A DNA stretch of 35,001 bases. Source: Elusimicrobia bacterium RIFCSPLOWO2_02_FULL_39_32. Its GTDB lineage: Bacteria > Elusimicrobiota > Elusimicrobia > 2-02-FULL-39-32. The DNA is taken from NCBI GenBank assembly GCA_001800135.1, contig MGUU01000001.1, positions 1 through 35,001 on the forward strand, given 5' to 3'. The translations under genes and the position numbers were made by a program. The notes beneath the pieces are model-generated. The model did no database searches and had not been told where the DNA came from. It saw only the letters and a program-made list of their open reading frames with translations. Numbering within the stretch: the stretch's first letter is position 1; each line of letters starts with the position of its first letter. Of this stretch, positions 18,234 through 27,195 are shown in pieces.

Positions 18234-20038
18234 AAAAAAAATGGCTCTCTTTTTCGTCTAACCTCTCTTCAAAAAACTTGAGGCTGTTCTCTCAACCAAT
18301 TGAATGTTTAGGGTTGATAGGTTTTATTTTATTTTTTGCTTCATTTTCATTTGCTGAGACTGTAGAAAAAGAGAGTTGGAAGCCGCAGATTTTTATTTAT
18401 CAGCCGCCTGCTCCTACTATTAGCACCAGTCCTGTTTTTAAAAGCGTGGATCCGCAAATTATTCAGAAGATTATTGATTTGTTGGAAGAGCCTAATTTAG
18501 GAAAGTTAGAGGATTTAGAAGAAAACCCTACCCTTAAAGAAATTAATTCTTTTGTAACCCCTCAGGGGTTTGAGTTGAAAAATCGTTATACCCGTTTAGG
18601 CGTGGTTCTTTCTGAATCCTTAGGATGGGAAGAGGTTAAACATATTCGCGTGATCAGCGAACAGAATTTAAAACAGCGTTTAACCACAGTGGCTCGCTGG
18701 GATCATTCTCCGAACGTGCGTTCCATTGCTTTAATAGCTTTGGCTTCCTTAAAAGATAAAAATGATTTAGTTTATTTTAAGGAAGCGCTTTGGTCTAGAA
18801 ATATCGGCATCCGTTTTGCTACAGTTGAAGCTTTAGTAAAGTGGAACCTTCCAGAATCCATCGAGGTTTTACAAGAGATCTCAAATAGGGATGAGTCTAA
18901 ATTAATACGAGTTTTTGCGCAAGGCAGTTTAGCTCTTTTGGGTGATCCCAGGGGAAAAGAGTCCTTGCGCAAAAATTTAGAGGATAGAGATTGGCTGATC
19001 AGAACCTTTTCCGCAAAGTTTATAGGAGAGGTTGGCACAGAAGAAGATTATGAGCTTTTGCTGGACCAACTGAATCGGGAGCAGACCGCAACTCCCAATG
19101 AGTTTGTGATTACAGAGATTTCCATTGCTGCTTTAAAACTTTTTCCTCAAAAGATAGAAAAAGAAAAGCTTGAGCGGGAAAGGAAAGCTCTTGAGAAAAA
19201 AAAGAAAAAAGCAGGAGTCATCCTAAAGCAGAATGAACCTGAAGTAAAGAAAGAGCCGCTCTTAAAAAAAAGAACTTATTTTGAGCTAGACCCTTTGATT
19301 GTTACAGCTCCCCGCTTAAGGATTCCTCAGACAGAATTGGTGGATTCAAGAATTAATTTTCAACTTTTAAAAATTGTGCAGGAAAAAGAGGACTTTAGAG
19401 TCACTCAAGAAATGATTGACCAATCCACTGCCTATAGGGATTTAAATGAGCTGGTGACCCCAAACGGCATTCGTTTAAAAGCCCGATATACAGTATTAGG
19501 ATTTCTTTTAACAGAAGGGCTTGCAGGCACAAAAGATTTTCAATTAAAAAATGAGTTAACTCGGATTGCCCGAGAAGGGAAAAATCCAGATGTGCGTTCT
19601 TTTGGCTTGATCGCATTAGCCTATTCTAAGGATAGAAGTCACCTGGGCCTTTTTCAAAACGCTTTAAGGAGCGAGCATGTGGCAGATCGTTTTGCGGCGG
19701 TAGAGGCTATGGAAATTTGGGGTTATGAGGAAGCAATTTCTATTCTTGTAGGGGTTACAAAATTAGACACGTCCCCTTTTGTGCGGGTTTTTGCCGCAGG
19801 AGCGATTTTAAGAATGGGGGATCTTTTAGGGAAGGATTTTCTTATTCGTTCTTTGGATGAGGAGGATTGGGTGAGTAAGGCGATGGCGATGCGTTATCTG
19901 GGCGAGTTAGGAGGTGCCCAAGAATATCCTAAGCTATTGTCTTATTTTGGATCAGACCAAAAAAAGTTTGTGCAGGCTGAGATGTGTTCCAGCTTGCTCC
20001 GCCTTCACTCAAAAAGATTTAAAGAAGAAGGGGAATAA
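18230..20038 (+). CDS. Secreted HEAT-repeat protein with two copies of one domain
   Basis: The 602-residue protein has a long signal or anchor segment (hydrophobic at about 27-42, ending SFAET). The first domain (about 107-304) and the second (about 407-592) are clearly related: [20 protein letters not shown] against [20 protein letters not shown], and [19 protein letters not shown] against [19 protein letters not shown]. Both contain HEAT-like helix pairs. A charged Lys/Glu linker at about 306-346 joins them. HEAT repeats normally bind other proteins; the partner is unknown. It overlaps the cyclophilin stop by four bases and stands 93 bases before exbB, suggesting a link to folding or energised transport at the envelope. 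Confidence 0.85.
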   Translation: MKKKWLSFSSNLSSKNLRLFSQPIECLGLIGFILFFASFSFAETVEKESWKPQIFIYQPPAPTISTSPVFKSVDPQIIQKIIDLLEEPNLGKLEDLEENPTLKEINSFVTPQGFELKNRYTRLGVVLSESLGWEEVKHIRVISEQNLKQRLTTVARWDHSPNVRSIALIALASLKDKNDLVYFKEALWSRNIGIRFATVEALVKWNLPESIEVLQEISNRDESKLIRVFAQGSLALLGDPRGKESLRKNLEDRDWLIRTFSAKFIGEVGTEEDYELLLDQLNREQTATPNEFVITEISIAALKLFPQKIEKEKLERERKALEKKKKKAGVILKQNEPEVKKEPLLKKRTYFELDPLIVTAPRLRIPQTELVDSRINFQLLKIVQEKEDFRVTQEMIDQSTAYRDLNELVTPNGIRLKARYTVLGFLLTEGLAGTKDFQLKNELTRIAREGKNPDVRSFGLIALAYSKDRSHLGLFQNALRSEHVADRFAAVEAMEIWGYEEAISILVGVTKLDTSPFVRVFAAGAILRMGDLLGKDFLIRSLDEEDWVSKAMAMRYLGELGGAQEYPKLLSYFGSDQKKFVQAEMCSSLLRLHSKRFKEEGE

Positions 20039-20131
20039 CTGATAGAGGCATAACCAACTGATTCTTTGGTCTAAAAGCATGAGACAAAGCGTTTTGTTGG
20101 AGAATAAATTTTTTAGAAAGGGTGGTGGAAA

Positions 20132-20746
20132 ATGATTACGTTATTTAAAGGCATGGCTTTAACTGGAGGGGAGTGGGTCATTTATCTTTTGGGAATCTGC
20201 TCAATTCTTGCTGTGGCTGTGATGGTTGAACGAGCCATACTTTTTTCTAAGGAAAAAAAGGAATTTAAAAAAGTAGAAGAAGAGTTTTTAAAAGTTATGC
20301 AAAGCCTGAATTTTAGTCAAATTTCTCAAACCTTTCAAAATTTTACAGGCCTTTCAGGAAGGATCTTACGCACTGGACTTTTGCAAAGCCAAAGAGGAGC
20401 TCATGCGGTAGAAGAAGAGATTCTTTCAGTGACTTCTAAAGAAAAACAGAGATTAGAAAAAAGAATGATTATACTAGGAACCTTAGGCAACAACGCTATT
20501 TATATTGGTCTTTTTGGAACTGTGTTAGGAGTGATCAAAGCGTTTCATGATCTTAGTGAAAACGGCAATTCAGGTCCGGAAGTGGTGATGCAAGGGCTTT
20601 CTGAAGCGCTGATAGCAACTGCTGTGGGACTCTTAGTGGCTCTTCCCTGCGTGGTGGCTTATAACATTTTGCAAAAACAGATTAAAGATTTACTTTTAGA
20701 TACTGAATCTTTAGCCAGGCTGCTTTTAGCTAAACTTAAATCTTAA
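20132..20746 (+). CDS. exbB: MotA/TolQ/ExbB family proton channel subunit
   Basis: The 204-residue protein has the three-helix layout of ExbB/TolQ: a first helix at about 14-37 (VIYLLGICSILAVAVMVERA), a cytoplasmic part, then two helices in LGNNAIYIGLFGTVLGVIKAF (about 117-137) and GLSEALIATAVGLLVALP (about 156-173). With ExbD it uses the proton gradient to drive TonB. exbD and a tonB-like gene follow at once, so ExbB is a better call than TolQ, though sequence alone cannot separate them fully. GGTGG precedes the start. Confidence 0.92.
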   Translation: MITLFKGMALTGGEWVIYLLGICSILAVAVMVERAILFSKEKKEFKKVEEEFLKVMQSLNFSQISQTFQNFTGLSGRILRTGLLQSQRGAHAVEEEILSVTSKEKQRLEKRMIILGTLGNNAIYIGLFGTVLGVIKAFHDLSENGNSGPEVVMQGLSEALIATAVGLLVALPCVVAYNILQKQIKDLLLDTESLARLLLAKLKS

Positions 20747-20756
20747 CGTTTTTTAG

Positions 20757-21167
20757 ATGAATATTTCTCAAACAGACGAAGAAGCTATAACCGCAATCAA
20801 TATTGCGCCATTGGTGGATGTGGTGCTTGTGCTTTTAATTATTTTTATGGCCACCGCTCCTTTGATTCATAGGAGATCAGTGAATGTGAATGTGCCTAAA
20901 GCCGCGTATGCAGAGCAAAAAGCCACTACTTCTTTAAACCTTGCTTTTACGGAAAAAAGAGAGCTTTATTTAGGAGAAGATAAAATTTCTCATCACGATT
21001 TAAAATTTCAGCTTTCCAGCATGCTGCGGGCTGATCCCGGATTACATATCGCTCTTTTAGCGGATCAAACCATCCCTTATGGGGAAGTGGTTGAAATTCT
21101 TGATCTTATCAGAGGCTCTGGCGTGAAAAAAATAGCTTTGGAAGTTCGTTCAAAAAAAGTTGAGTAG
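20757..21167 (+). CDS. exbD: ExbD/TolR family biopolymer transport protein
   Basis: The 136-residue protein has one transmembrane helix at about residues 17-34 (APLVDVVLVLLIIFMATAP) with Asp21, the conserved proton-carrying residue of ExbD/TolR. The periplasmic domain ends in VEILDLIRGSGVKKIALEV, the usual ExbD C-terminus. It lies ten bases after exbB, and its TAG stop is inside the first codons of the tonB-like gene. Confidence 0.93.
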   Translation: MNISQTDEEAITAINIAPLVDVVLVLLIIFMATAPLIHRRSVNVNVPKAAYAEQKATTSLNLAFTEKRELYLGEDKISHHDLKFQLSSMLRADPGLHIALLADQTIPYGEVVEILDLIRGSGVKKIALEVRSKKVE

Positions 21168-21900
21168 CTCAACTAGTGTGAATGAAGAGGCTCTTTTTAA
21201 AAAAGCTCTTATTTTTTCCGTTCTATTTCACTCTCTTTTTTTGGCAAGCATTCATTTAAGGAATATTTTTTTTGGAGAGGGAACAGAGCCTCAAACCCTG
21301 GAAATAGATCTTACCAAACCTTTTCATGTTGGCGGCAATCCTTTATTAAAACCTGGCGGCGGAACAACTTTACAAATTCCAAAAGTAGAGGGAAAACCAG
21401 CTGTATCTGAAGTTTTTAGTGAAAAAAAACAGAGCCCTAAGGAGTGGCTTTTGTCTGGCACTGACGCAAAGGAAACTGAAAAAAGAGAAATGGAAAGCGG
21501 CCCAAATGTTGAAAAAGTTCCAGGCAGTTCACAGGAAGGTGAAGGAGAAGGTTTTTATGGAACTGGAGGGGGACAAGGCGGGGGTGAAGGACAGGGGGGT
21601 GGAATTCCATTATCTCGTTTCCCAAAATTGTTAAACAGAAGAGAAATTTTAAAGTTACTGAAGAAACATTATCCTCCTCAAGAACGGCAATTAGGAACAG
21701 AAGGAGCAGTGGTTGTGGATCTTCATTTAAGCGCAGAAGGGATGGTTTTGGGAATGGAGGTGATTGAATCTGCTGGACTTTCTTTTGATGAAGTGGCAAG
21801 AAAAGTTTCCTTAAAAATGCGTTTTTCTCCAGCCATGTTACAGGACAAACCCATAGCTGTAAAAATCCGTCAAAGCATTATCTTCCAATTAGAGGACTAA
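21160..21900 (+). CDS. tonB: TonB-like energy transducer
   Basis: TonB links the ExbB/ExbD motor to outer-membrane receptors. This 246-residue protein has one N-terminal membrane helix (about 14-32, ALIFSVLFHSLFLASIHL), a Gly-rich linker (about 127-150) where most TonBs have Pro-rich repeats, and a C-terminal TonB domain from about 160. That domain contains REILKLLKKHYPP, GAVVVDLHLSAEGMV, VIESAGLSFDEVARK and the final strand IRQSIIFQLED. The start is TTG at 21160 overlapping exbD, or GTG at 21178; a small hairpin (GTTGAG/CTCAAC, 21159-21173) covers this junction. No receptor gene is seen here. Confidence 0.85.
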   Translation: MSSSTSVNEEALFKKALIFSVLFHSLFLASIHLRNIFFGEGTEPQTLEIDLTKPFHVGGNPLLKPGGGTTLQIPKVEGKPAVSEVFSEKKQSPKEWLLSGTDAKETEKREMESGPNVEKVPGSSQEGEGEGFYGTGGGQGGGEGQGGGIPLSRFPKLLNRREILKLLKKHYPPQERQLGTEGAVVVDLHLSAEGMVLGMEVIESAGLSFDEVARKVSLKMRFSPAMLQDKPIAVKIRQSIIFQLED

Positions 21901-21955
21901 CATTTTAGTCTTGGTTCATATAACTAACTGAGTAAGTGATTAGGTTGAGTGAACT

Positions 21956-23113
21956 ATGAATCCATTAGATAAGAAAATGGATCCCATCTGTGGGATGAGG
22001 GGAAAAATTCAAGCCCATGGAGAATGGTTTTGTTCTATTCATTGTGTGCGTAAGTTTGAACAGGAAAAAAATCTTCCTCCATTAAAGGAAGAAATTCTTT
22101 GCGCTGCGGGAAAAAAATCGTTTTATTCTTACCCGCTTTTTTGGGTAGGTTTAGCGATTATTTTTATTTTAGTTTTATCTCAATTTGTATTCTACTTATC
22201 AGATTTTCCTCATCACTTTTGGATCTATTTTAAAAAAATATGGTTTCCTTTAGTTCTTGGTTTTCTTATCGGTGGTTTTATAGAAGTTTATATTCCAAGA
22301 AGCTATATTTCTAAATCTCTGGCTGGTTCAAGCTTTAAGACAATCCTGCGAGCAGTTTTTCTTGGGTTTATTTTTAGCGGCTGTTCTCATGGTTGTTTAG
22401 CGATTGCTCTTGAGCTATATAAGAAAGGCGCTTCTCCTTCCGCAGTCATATCCTTTCTCTTAGCAAGTCCATGGGCGAATATCTCCATTACCCTTTTACT
22501 TTTTAGTTTTTTTGGAACTAAGGGAATCCTGATACTTCTAGGAGCTTTTGTGGTTTCACTCTTTACAGGTTTTCTTTTTGCTTTTTTAAGCGACAAAGGA
22601 ATGGTTGAAAAAAATCCGCATAGTTTAGATTTTTTAGATCAGTTTTCCATAAAAAATGATATTCAATCTCGTTGGGAAAACTATCATTTTCAAGCAACTG
22701 TTTTTATAAAACAAGATCTCCCTAAAATTTTTATAGGAGCGTTCAATTTGTCTCAGATGGTTTTATGGTGGGTTTTGCTGGGAATGACTTTTGCTTCTTT
22801 AGCTGGGGCTCTTATCCCCATAACCTTTTTTCAAAACTGGATGGGCAAAGATTTTTTAGGGATGGGGGTCACCTTAGGTTTTGCAACAATTCTTGAGGTT
22901 TGTTCTGAAGGCACCGCTCCCCTTGCTTTTGAAATTTATCGTCAAACCCATGCTTTTGGCAATACTTTCTTATTTTTAATGGCTGGGGTCATTACAGATT
23001 ATACGGAAATTGGTCTTTTATGGACTAACATTGGTTGGAGAACAGCGCTTTTTCTTCCCATCATAGCTGTCCCAGCCACATTTTTGATCGCTACTTTATT
23101 TAATTATTTTTGA
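21956..23113 (+). CDS. Permease of the ArsP/SO_0444 type with N-terminal YHS-like metal-binding segment
   Basis: The first 40 residues hold a YHS-like motif, MDPICGM followed by WFCSIHC (Cys12, Cys26, Cys30), as found on copper P-type ATPases. The remaining 340 residues contain about eight to nine membrane helices and the permease signatures SGCSHGCLAIALELYKKGASPSAV with ISFLLASPWANISIT, and in the second half ATILEVCSEGTAPLAFEIYRQ. These fit the PF03773 permease family (ArsP, organoarsenical export) and best the SO_0444 subgroup, proposed to export copper or zinc. The substrate is therefore an inference. It stands alone between the tonB-like gene and korA. Confidence 0.8.
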   Translation: MNPLDKKMDPICGMRGKIQAHGEWFCSIHCVRKFEQEKNLPPLKEEILCAAGKKSFYSYPLFWVGLAIIFILVLSQFVFYLSDFPHHFWIYFKKIWFPLVLGFLIGGFIEVYIPRSYISKSLAGSSFKTILRAVFLGFIFSGCSHGCLAIALELYKKGASPSAVISFLLASPWANISITLLLFSFFGTKGILILLGAFVVSLFTGFLFAFLSDKGMVEKNPHSLDFLDQFSIKNDIQSRWENYHFQATVFIKQDLPKIFIGAFNLSQMVLWWVLLGMTFASLAGALIPITFFQNWMGKDFLGMGVTLGFATILEVCSEGTAPLAFEIYRQTHAFGNTFLFLMAGVITDYTEIGLLWTNIGWRTALFLPIIAVPATFLIATLFNYF

Positions 23114-23170
23114 ATTATTTTGGATATTAGGGTTGATACTCTATTTTTTATCCGGAGCAAAATAATTTTT
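23113..23170 (+). terminator. Possible terminator after the permease gene
   Basis: AATTATTTTG at 23113-23122 pairs with CAAAATAATT at 23158-23167, and the inner GATA/TATC can extend the stem; the right arm runs into TTTTT (23166-23170). The stem is AT-rich and the loop long, so confidence is low. Confidence 0.35.
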
Positions 23171-23216
23171 AGAAAAGCGAGTTACTATACCTGATAAAAT
23201 AGTCAGGTTTCTTAGC

Positions 23217-23244
23217 TTGACAAACCATGATGGTCTGCTATAAT
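23217..23244 (+). promoter_or_regulatory. Consensus sigma-70 promoter of korA, placed for a leaderless mRNA
   Basis: TTGACA at 23217-23222 and TATAAT at 23239-23244 match both consensus hexamers exactly, with a 16-base spacer and an extended -10 TG at 23236-23237. The korA ATG begins at 23252, seven bases after the -10 box, which is where transcription should start. There is no room for a ribosome binding site. Confidence 0.85.
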
Positions 23245-23251
23245 TATTATC

Positions 23252-24979
23252 ATGCCTAACAATCTAACCATTCGTGTAGGAGGGGATACCGGCACAACGA
23301 CCGGTGTTATTTCTACTGGGGAAATGATTACTCTTGCCTTAGCGCGTTCTCAATATGATGTGTTTACCTTTAGAACCAACCCTGCGGAAATCAAAGGCGG
23401 TCAAGCGATGTTTCAGGTGCGGATGGGCAACCATCCAGTGCTTTCTCAAGGAACCAATCTGGATGTTCTGATCGCGTACGATGAGGAATGTCTTAAAATG
23501 CATGGGAAAGATTTAAAATCAGAAGGACTTTTAATTTTTGATGCGGATGTTTTTATGGCGGACGATATGTATAAAGCGCAAGCTTATGGAGTGCCATTTA
23601 TCTCTTTAGCTCAAAAGGATGCTGGCAATAAAAAAGCTAAAAATGTGGTTGCCATGGGGGTTGTTTCTGAAATTTTAGGCCTTCCCTTAGATTCAGTCAA
23701 GCAAGTGGTTAAAGAACAGTTTAAACATAAGCCTGAAAATGTAATTGAAGCTAATTTAAAAGCTTTGGAATCAGGCTGGTCCTGGGCTTTAAAAAATAGC
23801 GTGCTTAAGGATTTTGCTGTAAAGCCAAGAGAGTTAAAAGCTACGAAGCTGGTGATGTCTGGCAATGAAGCGATGGCTGCAGGAGCTATCCATGCGGGCT
23901 GTCGTTATTATGCTGGTTATCCTATTACGCCTGCTTCTGAAATTTTAGAATTTATGCAAAAACAGCTGCCAAAATTTGACGGGGTGGCGATTCAAACTGA
24001 GGATGAGATTGCTGCTGTGATCTCTTGTATTGGAGCTTCATTTGCAGGGGCTAAAGCAATGACAGCAACCAGCGGCCCTGGTTTTTCCTTAATGTTAGAA
24101 GCTTTAGGACTTTCTTCCATGACAGAAACTCCGATTGTAATTATAGATTGCCAGCGCGGCGGCCCCTCTACAGGTCTTCCTACAAAAACAGAACAATCTG
24201 ATTTAATGCAAGCGGTTTTTGGCGGGCATGGAGAAGCTCCCAGAGTGGTGATGGCTCCAGCAAATGTAAAAGATTGTTTTTTTGGAATTATTAAAGCATT
24301 TAATATTGCGGAAAAATATCAGATCCCTGTCATCATGCTTTCCGACCAGTCTCTTTCCCAAAGAACACAAACCTATACAAGACCAAAATTAAATACCATT
24401 CCAGTATGGGATAGAATCAAGGCGAATGGCAGCAACGCTGGCGAATATTTAAGATATCAAATTACAGATAATGGAGTTTCACCTGTGGCTCTTCCAGGCA
24501 AAGATTCTTCAACTTATGTGGCGACTGGATTAGAACATAATGAACATGGAGATCCTACTTATACGCCTGCGAACCATTTTAGAATGACTACTAAAAGACA
24601 TAAGAAATTAGAGTACATTGCAAAAGAAAAAGGATTTACACGCCGTTTTGGAGATGAACAGGCTAAAGTGGGAATTCTTTCCTGGGGTTCTACAGAAGGG
24701 CCTATTGAAGAGGCGATTCGCAAGGCAAATCAGCTGGGGTATGAAGTAGCTGCTTTGCAAGTTAAAATGTTGCATCCTCTACCTGATGAAGAGATTCGCA
24801 ATTTTTTAAGTTCTGTTCAGCAGGTGATCGTACCTGAACTGAATTTTACTGGACAGTTCAATCAGATTATTCGAGCAAAATATTTAATCCCAACGATTCG
24901 TTTAAACAAATGCGCAGGCATGCCTTTTACCCCGGAAGAGATCCTAAATAAAATTGAGGAAGTTATTACTAAAACTTAA
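23252..24979 (+). CDS. korA: 2-oxoacid:ferredoxin oxidoreductase, fused gamma-alpha subunit (probably 2-oxoglutarate)
   Basis: With KorB this enzyme interconverts 2-oxoglutarate and succinyl-CoA using ferredoxin. Residues 1-185 form the gamma domain (VGGDTGTTTGVISTGEMI ... FRTNPAEIKGG), and residues from about 198 the alpha domain with AGYPITPASEILEFM (221-235), IQTEDEIAAV and QRGGPSTGLPTKTEQSDL (301-318). The 575-residue gamma-alpha fusion is typical of KorA; a related 2-oxoacid substrate cannot be excluded. The promoter suggests a leaderless transcript. korB follows five bases after the stop, and citrate synthase next. Confidence 0.92.
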   Translation: MPNNLTIRVGGDTGTTTGVISTGEMITLALARSQYDVFTFRTNPAEIKGGQAMFQVRMGNHPVLSQGTNLDVLIAYDEECLKMHGKDLKSEGLLIFDADVFMADDMYKAQAYGVPFISLAQKDAGNKKAKNVVAMGVVSEILGLPLDSVKQVVKEQFKHKPENVIEANLKALESGWSWALKNSVLKDFAVKPRELKATKLVMSGNEAMAAGAIHAGCRYYAGYPITPASEILEFMQKQLPKFDGVAIQTEDEIAAVISCIGASFAGAKAMTATSGPGFSLMLEALGLSSMTETPIVIIDCQRGGPSTGLPTKTEQSDLMQAVFGGHGEAPRVVMAPANVKDCFFGIIKAFNIAEKYQIPVIMLSDQSLSQRTQTYTRPKLNTIPVWDRIKANGSNAGEYLRYQITDNGVSPVALPGKDSSTYVATGLEHNEHGDPTYTPANHFRMTTKRHKKLEYIAKEKGFTRRFGDEQAKVGILSWGSTEGPIEEAIRKANQLGYEVAALQVKMLHPLPDEEIRNFLSSVQQVIVPELNFTGQFNQIIRAKYLIPTIRLNKCAGMPFTPEEILNKIEEVITKT

Positions 24980-24984
24980 AAATC

Positions 24985-25845
24985 ATGGCTAATATAAATA
25001 CGCATGTGCAATCAGTTGCTGATATTAAAAGTAAGGTAAATCCTGTCTGGTGTCCTGGCTGTGGGGATTTTGGGGTGCTTTCTGCTATTTATAGAGCTTG
25101 CCTTACAATGGATTTAGATTTAAAAAATACCGTGATTGTTTCAGGCATTGGCTGTTCAGGCAGACTTCCTATTTTTACTAAATGTTATGGTTTTCATGGA
25201 GTGCATGGAAGAGTTTTGCCTACAGCTACTGGCATAAAATTAGCCAATCCAAATTTGGAAGTGATTGCAGTGGGTGGAGATGGAGATGGTTTAGCTATAG
25301 GCGGAGGTCATTTTCCTCATGCGGCTAGACGTAATGTTGACATGACTTATATTATGATGGATAACTCCACTTATGGATTAACTAAAGGACAAGGTTCTCC
25401 CACCACTTCTCCGGATTTTCATTTAAAGGCTCTGCCTTATGGAGTACAAGAAGAAAATCTAAATCCTGTTGCCTTATCCTTAGCCTATGATGTTTCTTTT
25501 GTTGCCCGAGCTTTTTCTGGGGCCATTGATCAAATGACTGATCTATTTATTAAGGCAATAAAACACAAAGGTTTTTCTTTTGTGCATTCCATAAGCCCTT
25601 GTACTGTTTTTAATGATACCTATAAATATTACCGGGAAAGGATTGTCAATATTCCAGAGGAGCATGATGTTCATAATAAAAAATCCGCTTTAGATCTTTG
25701 GCAAGTAAAAGGAAAAGTTTATCTGGGCGTGTTTTTTGAATCTGGCAGAGAAGATCTTGGCTCCACTTTAAAGAATCTCTCACAGTCTGTGCAAAGCAAA
25801 TCCGGCAAAGGCTCTATAGATAAATTGTTTGACCAGTTCATTTAA
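24985..25845 (+). CDS. korB: 2-oxoacid:ferredoxin oxidoreductase, beta subunit
   Basis: This is the thiamine diphosphate subunit that partners KorA. It contains NPVWCPGCGDFGVLSAI (Cys23 and Cys26), GIGCSGR (Cys57) and SPCTVFN (Cys206), which together suit a 4Fe-4S cluster, and the cofactor-binding GDGDG at 98-102 with Asn127 in MMDNSTYGLTKGQ. The 286-residue length is normal. It is probably translated from the korA transcript, as no promoter fits in the five-base gap and no clear ribosome binding site is visible. Confidence 0.93.
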   Translation: MANINTHVQSVADIKSKVNPVWCPGCGDFGVLSAIYRACLTMDLDLKNTVIVSGIGCSGRLPIFTKCYGFHGVHGRVLPTATGIKLANPNLEVIAVGGDGDGLAIGGGHFPHAARRNVDMTYIMMDNSTYGLTKGQGSPTTSPDFHLKALPYGVQEENLNPVALSLAYDVSFVARAFSGAIDQMTDLFIKAIKHKGFSFVHSISPCTVFNDTYKYYRERIVNIPEEHDVHNKKSALDLWQVKGKVYLGVFFESGREDLGSTLKNLSQSVQSKSGKGSIDKLFDQFI

Positions 25846-25878
25846 AATCCCCTAGGTTTCCTTTCTTTCCTACTAAGG

Positions 25879-25908
25879 TTGATCTTGAGCGCAAAACTTG
25901 AGTATAAT
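25879..25908 (+). promoter_or_regulatory. Sigma-70-like promoter of the citrate synthase gene, close to the start codon
   Basis: TTGATC at 25879-25884 and a perfect TATAAT at 25903-25908 are 18 bases apart. The start codon at 25918 is nine bases after the -10 box, leaving at most a few bases of leader and no ribosome binding site. Confidence 0.7.
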
Positions 25909-25917
25909 TAATAAATT

Positions 25918-27096
25918 ATGGCAGAAGTATTAAATACGAATAATTCAATGGCTGAGCTTAAAAATTCAAAAACACTTACTCCCTCTCACTCTGGTTTAGA
26001 AGATATGGTTGCCACAGAATCTTCTATCTGTTTTATTGATGGCCCGCGTTCCCGCCTTATTTATAGAGGATATTCCATCAATGATTTAGCCAATCAAACT
26101 ATCTTTGAAGAGATTATTTATCTTCTTTTATTTAAGAAGCTGCCGAATTCTCAGGAACTTAAAGCATTCTCTCAACAGTTAGCGCAGGAAAGAAAATGTC
26201 CGGAAAAATTTATCGAAAGAATGAATTCCATCCCAAAGACAATTCATCCCATGACTGTTTTAAGAACCATGGTTTCAGCTTTAGCTTTTTTTGATCCAGA
26301 CGCAGATCAAGTGAATTTTGATTCAAATTTAAAAAAGAGCATTAAGAGCATTGCGCAAATCCCCACCATTATTGCCGCTTGGGATAGGATTCGGAATGGA
26401 AAAACACCAGTTGAACCGGATCAAAATCTTACCCATTCTGAGAATTTTCTTTATATGTTATCCGGGAAAAAGCCGGAACCATTGAGCGCTGAAGCCTTTA
26501 ATTTATATCTTGTATTGCTTGCAGATCATGAGCTCAATGCTTCTACTTTTGCTTTGAGGGTAACAGCCTCCACTCTTTCAGATTATTATTCAGGGATCAC
26601 CACAGCGATCGGAGCTTTAAAAGGGCCATTGCATGGCGGAGCGAACGAACAGGTTTTAAAGATGCTTTTAGAGGTTGGTGCGGTTTCTAATGTGGGAACG
26701 TATCTTGAAACCGCATTTAAGGAAAAGAAAAAAGTTATGGGTTTTGGACATAGGGTTTATAAAGCGCTGGACCCAAGATCCCCGCTTTTAAAAGAGATGG
26801 CAGAAAAAGTATGTAAAAAAACAGGAAACGAAAAACTTTTTGAGATCTCTAAAAAAATTGAAGGGATTGTAACCCAAGCCAAGAAACTGCCTTCTAATGT
26901 GGATTTCTATTCTGCAACCCTGCTCTATTGCGTAGGGATACCCATAGATTTGTTTACCCCAATGTTTGTGATGAGCCGTATTGCTGGCTGGAGCGCTCAC
27001 TACTTAGAGCAGATCGGGGACAACCGTTTGATTCGGCCTCGGGCTGAATATCGAGGAGCTTTAGACCTTCCTTTTATTTCTATAGAAAATAGATGA
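25918..27096 (+). CDS. gltA: Citrate synthase
   Basis: The 392-residue enzyme condenses acetyl-CoA with oxaloacetate. All three catalytic residues are visible: His239 in GPLHGGANEQV, His278 in GFGHRVYK and Asp329 in NVDFYSA. HELNAST (His204) is also conserved. The first ~30 residues are polar and variable; an internal ATG at 25948 would shorten the leader, but the promoter position favours 25918. A 2-methylcitrate synthase is a less likely alternative. Together with KorAB this gives part of a ferredoxin-linked citric acid cycle. A hairpin with a T-run follows. Confidence 0.93.
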   Translation: MAEVLNTNNSMAELKNSKTLTPSHSGLEDMVATESSICFIDGPRSRLIYRGYSINDLANQTIFEEIIYLLLFKKLPNSQELKAFSQQLAQERKCPEKFIERMNSIPKTIHPMTVLRTMVSALAFFDPDADQVNFDSNLKKSIKSIAQIPTIIAAWDRIRNGKTPVEPDQNLTHSENFLYMLSGKKPEPLSAEAFNLYLVLLADHELNASTFALRVTASTLSDYYSGITTAIGALKGPLHGGANEQVLKMLLEVGAVSNVGTYLETAFKEKKKVMGFGHRVYKALDPRSPLLKEMAEKVCKKTGNEKLFEISKKIEGIVTQAKKLPSNVDFYSATLLYCVGIPIDLFTPMFVMSRIAGWSAHYLEQIGDNRLIRPRAEYRGALDLPFISIENR

Positions 27097-27103
27097 TCTC
27101 TTA

Positions 27104-27138
27104 TGTAAAGTCTAAAGGGTATGACTTTACAATTTTTT
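27104..27138 (+). terminator. Rho-independent terminator after citrate synthase
   Basis: TGTAAAGTC at 27104-27112 pairs perfectly with GACTTTACA at 27123-27131, with a ten-base loop, followed by six T at 27133-27138. It starts eight bases after the gltA stop. Confidence 0.8.
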
Positions 27139-27195
27139 CCCAATGGTCATCGCCGTAAAAGAGCATTAGGACTTAGATATTAGTAACGTTCTATA

